A DNA stretch of 64,000 bases, from positions 558,001 to 622,000 of the forward strand of contig JBCBMZ010000001.1 in assembly GCA_039822005.1 (NCBI GenBank). The letters run 5' to 3'. The position numbers and the translations under genes were made by a program. Positions 1-7,025 of the stretch are shown here, in pieces; position 1 is the first letter of the stretch, and each line of letters begins with the position of its first letter. This DNA is from JBCBDX01 sp039822005. GTDB lineage: Bacteria > Pseudomonadota > Alphaproteobacteria > Rhizobiales > Rhizobiaceae. The notes beneath the pieces are model-generated. The model worked only from the letters and a program-made list of their open reading frames with translations. It was not told the DNA's origin and searched no databases.

Positions 1-291
1 TTCCATTTCCTCGCCCGTACTTGGTAAGCGCGTTAGTTCTGCGCTCAGCGCTCTATCACCAAACTCCGGTGCGGCTAATCTTAACGATATTCGCCCGTCG
101 TAACGTGATTTTACAGCTGCGTGCCATGCTGTACCAATTTCGACTTCGCCGGACATAATTCTGTAATCACCACGCGCCTCGCTATATTTATCATTGGGCA
201 CAAACTCAATGGTGCGTCGGATCAAAAGGGTGGCTAGGCGCCCTTTGTAAGAACCATTCGGTAGCCTTGTAACGTAACCAATTGTGGGCAT
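1..291 (-). CDS. DUF736 family protein, partial (C-terminus off window)
   Basis: Reading the minus strand from ATG at 291 gives 97 open codons running off the window start. The product begins MPTIGYVTRLPNGSYKGRLATL and ends LAAPEFGDRALSAELTRLP before the edge, closely following the complete paralog at 2874-3194. An AGGAGG Shine-Dalgarno sits just upstream. DUF736 proteins are about 100-110 residues, so only the last few residues are missing. The family is common on plasmids and integrative elements of Rhizobiales, but its biochemical role is not established. Confidence 0.85.
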   Translation of the reverse strand, partial: MPTIGYVTRLPNGSYKGRLATLLIRRTIEFVPNDKYSEARGDYRIMSGEVEIGTAWHAAVKSRYDGRISLRLAAPEFGDRALSAELTRLPSTGEEME

Positions 292-837
292 GTCGGCCTC
301 CTTTATTGCGGTTTCAGGTTTTCGTCCCGCTAAATCTCTGGGGCAAAGTAGTTTCCCAAACACCATCCTAGCAAAGAATAATAGACCGGTCTTCTTGACA
401 GAGGTTGATTCCGGTATCACGACCAAAAATTGGGCTACGCGAAGTGGAAATCGACACTAAATTTTCACCAAAGCACTGGAACGCCATGAGTTTAGGCTTC
501 GTTGCTGAAAACGAAAAATTGGTGGCCAAATACTACAACACGTCGGAGTTGAATTCAGACATTCTCGCCTCGATGTATCGCCTTCGATCCCTTGCTTGTT
601 GAAACATTGGTGCTGCAACTTTCAGAAGGATGGGTGTGATCCAAGTAAGCGAGTTCGTGCGAGGACGCGGATGTTGGTGTTTGGCCCTTTCTCGACGCTG
701 CCTTGGGGAACCCTTGACGCCATAAAGGGTCGTTTCTGGCACGCTCTGCCCGCTGTCGATAAATCAAACGCTTCCGCTATCCACAAACCCCTCCCAATAC
801 TCAAGCGGTTTTGGGAGGGTTTTGGTATGATCAGGTC
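292..837. other. 546-base stretch without a recognisable gene
   Basis: No convincing gene is seen here. A plus-strand frame at 405-602 (TTG start, 65 aa, or ATG at 486) has no Shine-Dalgarno and no family I recognise. Frames on the minus strand at 533-990 run into the serine recombinase. The stretch may hold the promoter of the DUF736 gene (leftward) and decayed sequence. The only clear structure is the hairpin at 785-823 listed separately. Confidence 0.5.
785..823 (+). terminator. GC-rich hairpin followed by T-run upstream of the recombinase
   Basis: CCCTCCCAA (789-797) pairs with TTGGGAGGG (811-819), and flanking AAA/TTT extend the stem around one bulged C. The loop is 13 bases and TTTT follows the 3' arm. 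It lies 15 bases before the recombinase ATG. It could be a terminator insulating the recombinase from upstream transcription, or a binding site for the recombinase. Confidence 0.45.
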
Positions 838-1377
838 ATGCTCATCGGATATGTTCGGGTTTCGACCGAGGATCAGAAGCTCGCGGCACAACGCGATGCG
901 CTGAAGGCTGCCGGTGTCGAGAAAATCTTCGCGGACAAGATCAGCGGTGCGAAGCGCGACCGACCTCAGTTGGATCGCGCGCTGGATCAACTGCGCCAGG
1001 GCGATGTGCTCGTCGTCACCAAGTATGACCGGCTGGCTCGATCCCTCCGTGATCTTCTCGACATTGTGGAAGACATCAAAAGCAGGGGAGCGGGGTTTCG
1101 GTCACTGGCGGAAGACATCGATACCACCACACCAGCGGGGAAGTTGGTGTTTCATGTGTTTGCGTCAATTGCTGAGTTCGAGCGCGAGCGGATCGCGGAA
1201 CGCACCCGTGAAGGTTTGGCTGCTGCTCGCAAGCGCGGTCGCGTCGGCGGAAGGCCATCTGCGCTCTCGGCGGATCAAAAAATCGAAGTCCGTCGCATGC
1301 GCGATGAAGAGGGGAGACGACCATCGGAAATCGCGCGGTTGTTCAAAGTTGGCGCTAACACGGTGCGGAGGGCTTAG
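838..1377 (+). CDS. Serine recombinase / resolvase
   Basis: A 179-residue small serine recombinase of the resolvase/invertase (Hin/Tn3 resolvase) class. The N-terminus MLIGYVRVSTEDQ contains the catalytic serine, followed by the family signature KYDRLARSLRDL and the E-helix segment FERERIAERTREGL. The C-terminal 45 residues form an HTH (SEIARLFKVGANTVRR). Length is normal for the family. I chose ATG 838 because MLIGYVRVS is the usual start; an in-frame start at 811 adds nine unrelated residues. Such enzymes resolve multimers or invert DNA; no second site or invertible segment is visible beside it. The hairpin 15 bases upstream may be regulatory. Confidence 0.93.
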   Translation: MLIGYVRVSTEDQKLAAQRDALKAAGVEKIFADKISGAKRDRPQLDRALDQLRQGDVLVVTKYDRLARSLRDLLDIVEDIKSRGAGFRSLAEDIDTTTPAGKLVFHVFASIAEFERERIAERTREGLAAARKRGRVGGRPSALSADQKIEVRRMRDEEGRRPSEIARLFKVGANTVRRA

Positions 1378-1409
1378 TGTTGGCCTTTTAAGCCTGCCAA
1401 GCAGTGCTT

Positions 1410-2195
1410 TCATCGACTTACTACGATGGACTGTGTGCCTTCACCCGTATGCTCCTGAAGAAAGGAGCGACGAGAAATGGAAGTGTGGCCATCCGCCCAA
1501 CGGGCTTGTATTTGGTAGTTTCCAGCAACAGGCGTTATGGAGTTGCCGGTTTCCTCGTTCCATCGACAGTCTTTTAAATTAGCAAGTGGATCATAGCCTT
1601 GTTTTTTGCAGATTCGAAAATCGAACTCCGAAATTAAGAAGATCCTTGCCCCAGGTGGGTTTGACGCAACACGTGTGAAGATCTCTCCGTCGCCACATCC
1701 TCCGCCAATGGGTATTCCAGTTTTCTCGGAGAGGCGTTTCACAATCTCATAACCTTCTCCCTTATACTGCTGTGCTTGCGTTGTCTCAATGCTAAGGTCT
1801 TGACCGGATCGATAAATTGCCCACGACCGGCCAAGCTTTGAGTAAGCAATAACGTCATCAAGCCAAACTTTCTCGTCGACGTTTGCGGCCCGAAGGACAC
1901 GTTCCATCAATTGCAAATCCATCGCAAGCGACACATACATACTCTCGAGCTTATTTTCTCGGCTGCTGAACTCCCCATTATCCCAATCGTCCATTATCGC
2001 GGGACTCATTGGCAGGCTGTATCTAGCGCATGATGTCAGCTCGCCATAGGGTTGGAACACACCCTCTTTGAACATTTCGCCAACAACGGAATAGATGTTT
2101 TTAAATGACGGGTCAGCCAAGGCTGGAATAGATGACATAAAGCAGGCGTCTAGTGCTCCGCTCAAAGTGTGTTTGAGTGCGCGGCTAATACTCAT
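1410..2195 (-). CDS. Putative exported protein with PEGA-like C-terminal domain
   Basis: A 261-residue protein that I do not recognise as a named family. From ATG 2195 the N-terminus has a hydrophobic stretch ending in IPALADP, which could be a weak signal peptide with an Ala-x-Ala cleavage site. The last 90 residues look like a PEGA-type beta domain: ASNPPGARIFLISEFDF, then paired cysteines in RICKKQGY and LKDCRW, then VAGNYQIQARWADG. The gene follows the four-TM protein at 2218-2766 after 22 bases, so the two are probably co-transcribed and act at the envelope together. An upstream start at 2258 would overlap that gene and is less likely. Function unknown. Confidence 0.6.
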   Translation of the reverse strand: MSISRALKHTLSGALDACFMSSIPALADPSFKNIYSVVGEMFKEGVFQPYGELTSCARYSLPMSPAIMDDWDNGEFSSRENKLESMYVSLAMDLQLMERVLRAANVDEKVWLDDVIAYSKLGRSWAIYRSGQDLSIETTQAQQYKGEGYEIVKRLSEKTGIPIGGGCGDGEIFTRVASNPPGARIFLISEFDFRICKKQGYDPLANLKDCRWNEETGNSITPVAGNYQIQARWADGHTSISRRSFLQEHTGEGTQSIVVSR

Positions 2196-2217
2196 ATCGC
2201 ATCCCCATGTCTTGAAG

Positions 2218-2766
2218 CTATGTGTTCTGCCGCCTTTGATAAACGACAAAAGTCGCAATTATAAATACTAAGCTCGAAAATGATCCAACCCAAGCAATGA
2301 GTAAAATCAGTCGTGATCCTAATATTCCTAGTGGAGTCCAGAGCCTATCATCATCAAAAGTTGCATCAGCAATTTGTCGTTCTTCCAAAAATGGACAACT
2401 CGAAGCGTACTCGCCAATTGCTGCCTCTGAGCAAAAGAGGCCGCGCAAACCAAGCTCGCCGTTCGGCAAACTAAATGTCAACAGCGAATGAGCTGCCAGA
2501 TAAACCAAGAAGAATGATATAAGTGCAATCACGCCTCGCTTCATTAGCATATTTACGCGGTTTCTACCGGCTCTATGGAAGTTTTGATAAATTATAACCA
2601 GTACAAGTAACTGTGCTATTGCCGTAATCTGTATGATTAGTGGAGGCCATGGCGGTGCCAAGCCAGCGACCGCGGTTACCAAAACAAGTGCGGTTGAGGC
2701 GACGCCCGCAGCCACCAAGGCTAGAAATGAGCGAAAAAAGTCGCTGAAATCCGTTAGTCCGCCCAT
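2218..2766 (-). CDS. Small integral membrane protein (about four TM helices)
   Basis: A 182-residue protein with hydrophobic segments at about residues 12-34, 42-60, 76-98 and 148-173. A soluble loop of about 45 residues between TM3 and TM4 contains two cysteines (GLFCSEAAIGEYASSCPF). ATG 2766 is the first start, with a GAGGGG motif about 12 bases upstream. It is the first gene of a two-gene unit with the PEGA-like protein downstream. The loop cysteines and the cysteines of the partner suggest both face the periplasm, which is inference. No family recognised. Confidence 0.65.
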   Translation of the reverse strand: MGGLTDFSDFFRSFLALVAAGVASTALVLVTAVAGLAPPWPPLIIQITAIAQLLVLVIIYQNFHRAGRNRVNMLMKRGVIALISFFLVYLAAHSLLTFSLPNGELGLRGLFCSEAAIGEYASSCPFLEERQIADATFDDDRLWTPLGILGSRLILLIAWVGSFSSLVFIIATFVVYQRRQNT

Positions 2767-2873
2767 GAAGTTCTACCGCCCCTCAATGCCTGCTTTAGTC
2801 TATCCGAAATCGAATGAATGGCCATCATTTATTATGAAAAGCCCCCCGTTGGTAGGCGAGCTATTTTTTTCAA

Positions 2874-3194
2874 TTACCCGTTTGGGTTCCAAATGATGGC
2901 AAATTCGTTTTCATCATCGGAACCGGCGACGCGACCGAGATTAGCGTAAAGCGTTCGATCGCCAAACTCTGGCGCGGCCAGCGATACCGAAACAAAGTCA
3001 TTGCCGGACGAAATCGCCTTGCGGTGCCAGGCAGCGCCTAGTTCGACGTCACCGGACATGACCCTGAAGTCTGGCTGGGTTTCATTCTTCTTTTTATTGA
3101 GCACAAACTCGATATTGCGCCGAATCGAAAGGGTCGCAAGGCGTCCCTTGTACGAGCCGTCCGTTTGTTTGGTGACGTAGCCGATGGCGGGCAT
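2874..3194 (-). CDS. DUF736 family protein
   Basis: Complete 106-residue DUF736 protein: MPAIGYVTKQTDGSYKGRLA at the start and SLAAPEFGDRTLYANLGRV near the end. The start at 3194 is fixed by an ideal AGGAGG six bases upstream and by alignment with the paralog at 1-291. An earlier in-frame start at 3251 would add 19 unrelated residues. It lies last in a leftward series behind two basic small proteins. DUF736 genes occur next to conjugation or replication genes on many alphaproteobacterial plasmids; the function is unknown. The divergence of the two copies suggests an old duplication within the element. Confidence 0.88.
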   Translation of the reverse strand: MPAIGYVTKQTDGSYKGRLATLSIRRNIEFVLNKKKNETQPDFRVMSGDVELGAAWHRKAISSGNDFVSVSLAAPEFGDRTLYANLGRVAGSDDENEFAIIWNPNG

Positions 3195-3332
3195 GATGAC
3201 CTCCTTTGCTTTTGATTTTTGGGGAAGGGAACAGTTTGGGCGCGAGCCCATACTCTGGCGCTATCGTAACAAAGGAACGGGGCGCGGTCGTCTGGACACG
3301 CGCCCCGATCAATGGTGTGGGTTAGTCATCGC

Positions 3333-3500
3333 TTACCAGAGCAACCCGCGCCGTTTTTTGGTCGTGCGCCTGCGCCGTGTGGTGGTTTTGCGACGGGCGC
3401 TGGACGCGCGTTTGGTCTTGCGGCGTGTGCGATAGGTACGGGTGCGTCGACGCCTGCGCGACGGTGATGTGCCAACGGTGGCTGAGACGGAGAGGAACAT
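3333..3500 (-). CDS. Arg/Lys/Thr-rich small basic protein (protamine/histone-like composition)
   Basis: A 55-residue frame starting at ATG 3500 with a GAGG motif seven bases upstream. The start lies two bases beyond the stop of the 60-aa gene at 3503, so the two genes are coupled. After a neutral leader (MFLSVSATVGTSPS) nearly half the residues are Arg or Lys, in clusters such as RRRRR, RRKTK, TRRRRTTKKRR, and there is one acidic residue or none. This composition resembles protamines and the Lys/Arg-rich tails of bacterial histone-like proteins, which bind nucleic acid by charge. No homolog family is recognised. Being a short GC-rich frame, coding status rests on the Shine-Dalgarno and coupling. 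Confidence 0.6.
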   Translation of the reverse strand: MFLSVSATVGTSPSRRRRRTRTYRTRRKTKRASSARRKTTTRRRRTTKKRRGLLW

Positions 3501-3502
3501 GA

Positions 3503-3685
3503 TCAACCTCGCCGTTTGCGGGATGGCTGTTGGTGGCCAGTCGCGTAAGTGATCAGTTTTTGGCGCAACCGCTCATAGACATAAGCGACCTCTTGGACCC
3601 GCTGCCTGCCTCCTCTGTCGGGCGTCAGATGTTTCTGCGCAGCAAGCGCAGCGCGTTTTGGGATAAGGTTTCGAAGTTTTTTCAT
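3503..3685 (-). CDS. Small basic protein, unknown function
   Basis: A 60-residue basic protein starting MKKLRNLIPKRAALAAQKHL and ending HQQPSRKRRG. I chose ATG 3685, with AGAGGAG about 11 bases upstream; an upstream in-frame start at 3721 would put that motif inside the gene. The stop lies two bases before the ATG of the Arg-rich 55-aa protein, which indicates a two-gene unit. The central part could be a helix (QEVAYVYERLRQKLITYA). Not a recognised family. A nucleic-acid role is suggested only by charge. Confidence 0.55.
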   Translation of the reverse strand: MKKLRNLIPKRAALAAQKHLTPDRGGRQRVQEVAYVYERLRQKLITYATGHQQPSRKRRG

Positions 3686-3768
3686 GGGTGTGGGCACTCC
3701 TCTTTTGGGCGTTGAACACACCCATCAAAGCCGCCCGACAAAACCTTTGTCACCGTTCCCTATGATGC

Positions 3769-3802
3769 AAAAAGGCACTCACACCGGGGGGTATGAGTGC
3801 CT
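3769..3802 (-). terminator. Rho-independent terminator after the primase gene
   Basis: AGGCACTCA (3773-3781) and TGAGTGCCT (3794-3802) form a perfect 9-bp stem with a 12-base loop. On the minus strand it is followed by a run of U (AAAAA at 3769-3773 on plus). It lies 26 bases beyond the primase stop and separates it from the basic-protein genes. Confidence 0.7.
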
Positions 3803-3827
3803 ATGGGGATCGATCACTTTTTGCTTT

Positions 3828-4598
3828 TCAGGCGATCCAATCGACAGATGCGCAGCCTTTGGCCTCCATCACCGCTGCAAGCTTTTTGAGCTGCGTTGCG
3901 GTGATGGTTTCTGAGAGAATGGCGACGACATTTTCGACGCCATTATCAAACGCCAGCAACACCTCCAGCGGGTCTCGGGTGAGATAGAGCTCGCCCTCTT
4001 CGATCCGGTGCGCATTGAAGACGTGCGCGGATGGATCAAAGCCGGTGGGGAAGGTGAGGCTTCCGGTCTCATAGTCCCGCCCGCAATAAGCAACGAGACG
4101 GCCAGCCGGATCATGGATCGGGATCGCCAGCTTGCCGCGCATGATGCCTTTGGGCGCATGACCGCATTGGAAATGCTCGGCGGTTTCTGTTGGCACCCCC
4201 AGGCCGATCAGGTTTTCATGATCGGCCCGGAGGTAGGGAAGAGGGTTGATCTCCCTTTCCCGGGCACTGTTGGCAGGAACGGTGGCTTCAGCGGATGGTT
4301 CATCCATTTCTGCCTCTGCTCCACCAAATTGCGCATGCAACAGATGGGCGGCCTCTTTTTGCGAGGTGCCTTTGATATGCGAGACAAGCCAGATGACATC
4401 GCCGCCTTGTTTGGCAGAGAAGCAGTAGGCTGCACCTTTATCGGGTGTGACCACCAAGGATCGCTCGGTGCTGGATTGGCAAGCGGGGCACCGGCCCCGC
4501 AATTGCCTGCCGTTGGATTTGAGATCGAGTTGTAAGAAGGAACAGGCGGCTTCGATGTCCGCCTCTTGCTTCACGACTTGAAAGTCGATGAAGGACAT
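3828..4598 (-). CDS. Plasmid-type DNA primase (CHC2 zinc finger + Toprim-like)
   Basis: A 256-residue protein. Residues about 30-75 form a CHC2-type zinc-binding domain: RGRCPACQSSTERSL, then AAYCFSAKQGGDVIWLVSH. This is followed by a linker and a Toprim-like region with LAIPIHDPAGRLVAYCGR and LTRDPLEVLLAFDNG. Such short primase-like proteins are typical of conjugative plasmids and integrative elements and prime the complementary strand after transfer or during element replication. The start at 4598 (MSFIDFQVV) has AGGAG nine bases upstream; an earlier in-frame start at 4634 lacks one. It lacks the helicase-binding domain of chromosomal DnaG. Confidence 0.82.
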   Translation of the reverse strand: MSFIDFQVVKQEADIEAACSFLQLDLKSNGRQLRGRCPACQSSTERSLVVTPDKGAAYCFSAKQGGDVIWLVSHIKGTSQKEAAHLLHAQFGGAEAEMDEPSAEATVPANSAREREINPLPYLRADHENLIGLGVPTETAEHFQCGHAPKGIMRGKLAIPIHDPAGRLVAYCGRDYETGSLTFPTGFDPSAHVFNAHRIEEGELYLTRDPLEVLLAFDNGVENVVAILSETITATQLKKLAAVMEAKGCASVDWIA

Positions 4599-4689
4599 GG
4601 GCGGAACTCCTGAGCCAAAATATGCTGGTGCCATTGTAGCACAAAGCGAATCTCGATAAAGGATAAAATTCCTATCTATGGAGATGCTG

Positions 4690-4878
4690 ATGGCAAACGC
4701 TTTGGACTATGTCGTCGAAATGCGCGACGCGAACGACAACGTCATCGAGTGCTTCGCCAAGCTTGAGAGCTTCCACGCCACAAAGCTGGTGTTTGAGCAC
4801 TATGCTCAGAAGCATCCCAATCAGCACATCTTGGGTCGACACAAGGCCAGGGTAATCTTCGAACGGGAAGCCGACTAA
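4690..4878 (+). CDS. Small hypothetical protein
   Basis: A 62-residue protein starting MANALDYVVEMRDANDNVIE. ATG 4690 has GGAG six bases upstream; in-frame ATGs at 4678 and 4684 overlap that motif and are less likely. It is acidic-neutral and looks like a small alpha/beta fold (FHATKLVFEHYAQKHPNQ). It is the only plus-strand gene in this part and its stop overlaps that of the convergent gene at 4875-5105. No family recognised. Confidence 0.55.
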   Translation: MANALDYVVEMRDANDNVIECFAKLESFHATKLVFEHYAQKHPNQHILGRHKARVIFEREAD

Positions 4879-5105
4879 CGTGGTCGGCGACTATGGGCGG
4901 GAAGGAGACTTTCGTGGTGCTCGGGTTTCCAGCCAGTTATGTCTTGGAATGAAATTTCAGATGCTTGATCGAGAGCAAATCCCAGCAAGTGCTCAAAGTT
5001 GAAATATTTTGGCAACTCCATATCAAAGTATGAAGCGCTCTTCAGAAGCTGCTCTTTCTCTTCTTCTCGACTTAGATCAGTAAAATATCTTAAATTTTCC
5101 TCCAA
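4875..5105 (-). CDS. Small hypothetical protein downstream of sbcB
   Basis: A 76-residue protein with a TTG start at 5105 and AGGA eight bases upstream. Acidic N-terminal half (SREEEKEQLLKSASYF), basic C-terminus. It follows the exonuclease I gene after 29 bases on the same strand and may be co-transcribed with it. Not recognised. The TTG start makes the exact N-terminus uncertain. Confidence 0.45.
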   Translation of the reverse strand: MEENLRYFTDLSREEEKEQLLKSASYFDMELPKYFNFEHLLGFALDQASEISFQDITGWKPEHHESLLPAHSRRPR

Positions 5106-5134
5106 TGTATTTTTCCTGAAACAGCTATCTGAAC

Positions 5135-6514
5135 TTAGACTTTTCTTTGCTCATAGAATTCCGCATAAGCGGCAAGATGCTCGGCTGAAACTTCAAACTT
5201 ACCGTCCGGCTTAAGCTGCTCCATATCTTCTGTCACTGAAGAGTAGGTATTTCCTGGATTACGTTCACTATCTCCATAAAACCGTTCACCTGACCAACGC
5301 TGACGAATAAGTTCCCAGAACTCGTGACGGTGAGCCTCGCTTACAAATTGAGGTGCATAGAGGTTCATCAAACGCATACCCAATTCTTTAAGACGAATAT
5401 CACCTAGTTGATCAATGATGGGCATGCGTTGATCCCAAGCCGCTCGATGAAATTGATCCAAGAGTGCCTTGTCGGAATTAGAATAAAACCCGCTATATAT
5501 CTGTTGTTCAACAAGCTCTGGCTCTTCTTGATCATCGTATCGCTCAGATAAAGCCTGGCCTACAAGCTGACGCAGTGTTTGATTGGCGACAATCTGCTGC
5601 GCTGCGTATTGCATTTCCTGTGTCGGGTTTTGATGTCCAAACACCAATGGCATTTTGTTTAAGTCAATCGTACGTATCTGCTTTGGTGATTTTTCAACGG
5701 CGGCTTTGACTTGATCTAATATTGGCGTAACAAAGTCCTCAGCATTGGCATTTTCCAAATCGAAGAAACCGAGTTGATTTTGATTTCCATTATTGTAACC
5801 GCAAAATACGCCGCGATAAATCTTGGGGGGACTAGCACCAAACCGTTCTACGATTTCTAAAATATTGCCAGTTTCGAATGCAGCTTTGACATTTACCTTA
5901 TTCAGATTGTGCATCAGCACATTCCAAACTTCCGGCTCTCGGTCTCGAATTAGTTTGGCGATGAAGATGGTGGCTCTTACGTCTCCGAGTGCATCATGGG
6001 CATTGTGTTCATTGAAGCCATTATGGGGAGCGAGTGTGTCCAGTTTAGAGGTTAGCTTCCCGTCAACTTCTGGAATTGACGGGTTTGCTCTGCCGTAACC
6101 CCAACATGCATAGACAGCTTTCAATAAATCAAGGCGCATATTTCCGTTTGTTTGGGTGCGATACAATTCAGGGAACAGGTTCTGGTAGAACATCTGCCTA
6201 AAGACGTTTTCATCGAAACTGATCGTATTATACCCAGTCCATATCGCCGGAGACCATCTCTGTATCAGGTTATATAGCCGCAGAGTAAATTCATAATGAG
6301 ACAGATTCTGATTGAGGAGCATGTCAGGCGTTACACCAGTGACTGACAGAGCAATCGGCGACGGGAGAATATGATCTGAAAGTCTGCAACGTATATCGAT
6401 CTTCTCAATTGGATTGAGTTGATCATCTGTTTTTATTGCAGCAAATTGTAATGCTTGATCAAATGCTGGCGATGTTCCAGTAGTTTCAAAATCATAAAAA
6501 ACAAAACTCGTCAT
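5135..6514 (-). CDS. sbcB: Exodeoxyribonuclease I (SbcB-like)
   Basis: A 459-residue protein close to the 475-residue E. coli ExoI. The DEDDh exonuclease domain spans residues 1-190: motif I FYDFETTG, motif II around AIWTGYNTISFDENVFRQM, motif III NAHDALGDVRATIF with the catalytic His and Asp. Residues 200-350 match the SH3-like domain and the C-terminal part (HRHEFWELIRQRWSGERF) the ExoI C-terminal helical domain. ExoI degrades single-stranded DNA 3' to 5' and works in mismatch repair and recombination. Finding it on a mobile element is unusual; it could protect or trim single-stranded transfer intermediates, which is inference. ATG 6514 is the natural start. Confidence 0.92.
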   Translation of the reverse strand: MTSFVFYDFETTGTSPAFDQALQFAAIKTDDQLNPIEKIDIRCRLSDHILPSPIALSVTGVTPDMLLNQNLSHYEFTLRLYNLIQRWSPAIWTGYNTISFDENVFRQMFYQNLFPELYRTQTNGNMRLDLLKAVYACWGYGRANPSIPEVDGKLTSKLDTLAPHNGFNEHNAHDALGDVRATIFIAKLIRDREPEVWNVLMHNLNKVNVKAAFETGNILEIVERFGASPPKIYRGVFCGYNNGNQNQLGFFDLENANAEDFVTPILDQVKAAVEKSPKQIRTIDLNKMPLVFGHQNPTQEMQYAAQQIVANQTLRQLVGQALSERYDDQEEPELVEQQIYSGFYSNSDKALLDQFHRAAWDQRMPIIDQLGDIRLKELGMRLMNLYAPQFVSEAHRHEFWELIRQRWSGERFYGDSERNPGNTYSSVTEDMEQLKPDGKFEVSAEHLAAYAEFYEQRKV

Positions 6515-6725
6515 TTGCTCGCCAGCAATATCAAAAACTCTGATCGCAGCTTGCGGTATATGAAGTATAATAGCAACTCTTGAGGAATGTCAGCTTTGGT
6601 GAAACATGAATGGATATCCGAGATTGAAATGAATGACGGGTATGGGCCGTTACTCACCCGCAGTTGTGCCTACACTTCATGATTTGACAATCTCCGCATT
6701 GAATGTCCTATCATGCCAGCCCAGT

Positions 6726-6741
6726 TGTCACTTTTGTGACA
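6726..6741. promoter_or_regulatory. Inverted repeat TGTCAC-N4-GTGACA
   Basis: A perfect 6-bp inverted repeat with a TTTT spacer, 40 bases upstream of the HARE-type gene at 6781. The 16-base size suits a dimeric repressor half-site pair. Probable operator; the binding protein is unknown. Confidence 0.45.
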
Positions 6742-6747
6742 TTTGAT

Positions 6748-6778
6748 ATCATTGAAATATACGAGATAATTCAATGAT
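6748..6778. promoter_or_regulatory. Inverted repeat abutting the HARE gene start
   Basis: ATCATTGAA (6748-6756) and TTCAATGAT (6770-6778) are perfect 9-bp arms with a 13-base spacer, ending two bases before ATG 6781. The spacer holds GAGAT as the only Shine-Dalgarno-like motif, so a hairpin in the mRNA would hide the ribosome site. It could be an operator, a translational switch, or both. Confidence 0.5.
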
Positions 6779-6780
6779 TT

Positions 6781-6990
6781 ATGACCAAGATCGATGCGAT
6801 CCGCAAGGTGATGGAGGCAAACGGGGGAAGCGCTACGCTTTCTGAGATTTACAAGAACGCAAAGCAGTACAAGCGAGATATCGAAGCGTCGGAAAGTTGG
6901 AAGGCCGGTATCAGGGGAGTGCTGTATCGCGAGGTTCGCGAAGGGCGTAATTTCCGTAAAATCCAGGATGCAAAATACGGGCTGATTTAG
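6781..6990 (+). CDS. Small winged-helix protein (HARE-HTH type)
   Basis: A 69-residue protein: MTKIDAIRKVMEANGGSATL, SEIYKNAKQYKRD, WKAGIRGVLYREV, KYGLI. The helix pattern and the final hydrophobic wing match the HARE-HTH (HB1/ASXL/restriction endonuclease HTH) and RNA polymerase delta-like winged-helix fold, usually a module that reads DNA in restriction enzymes or regulators. Here it stands alone, so it is likely a small DNA-binding regulator. Two inverted repeats directly upstream suggest autoregulation. Weak ribosome site. Confidence 0.68.
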   Translation: MTKIDAIRKVMEANGGSATLSEIYKNAKQYKRDIEASESWKAGIRGVLYREVREGRNFRKIQDAKYGLI

Positions 6991-7025
6991 CCACATATTA
7001 TCATTGGCAGGCACTGAAGCACGCT

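Noticed and set aside
405..602. Possible 65-aa gene in the first kilobase
   Set aside because: TTG start, no Shine-Dalgarno, no recognised pattern; kept only as part of an unassigned stretch.
622..990. Minus-strand 122-aa frame overlapping the serine recombinase
   Set aside because: It is antisense to a clear recombinase over a third of its length and shows no domain.
4690..5105. Toxin-antitoxin pair formed by the two small genes
   Set aside because: The genes are convergent and on opposite strands, and neither resembles a known toxin or antitoxin.
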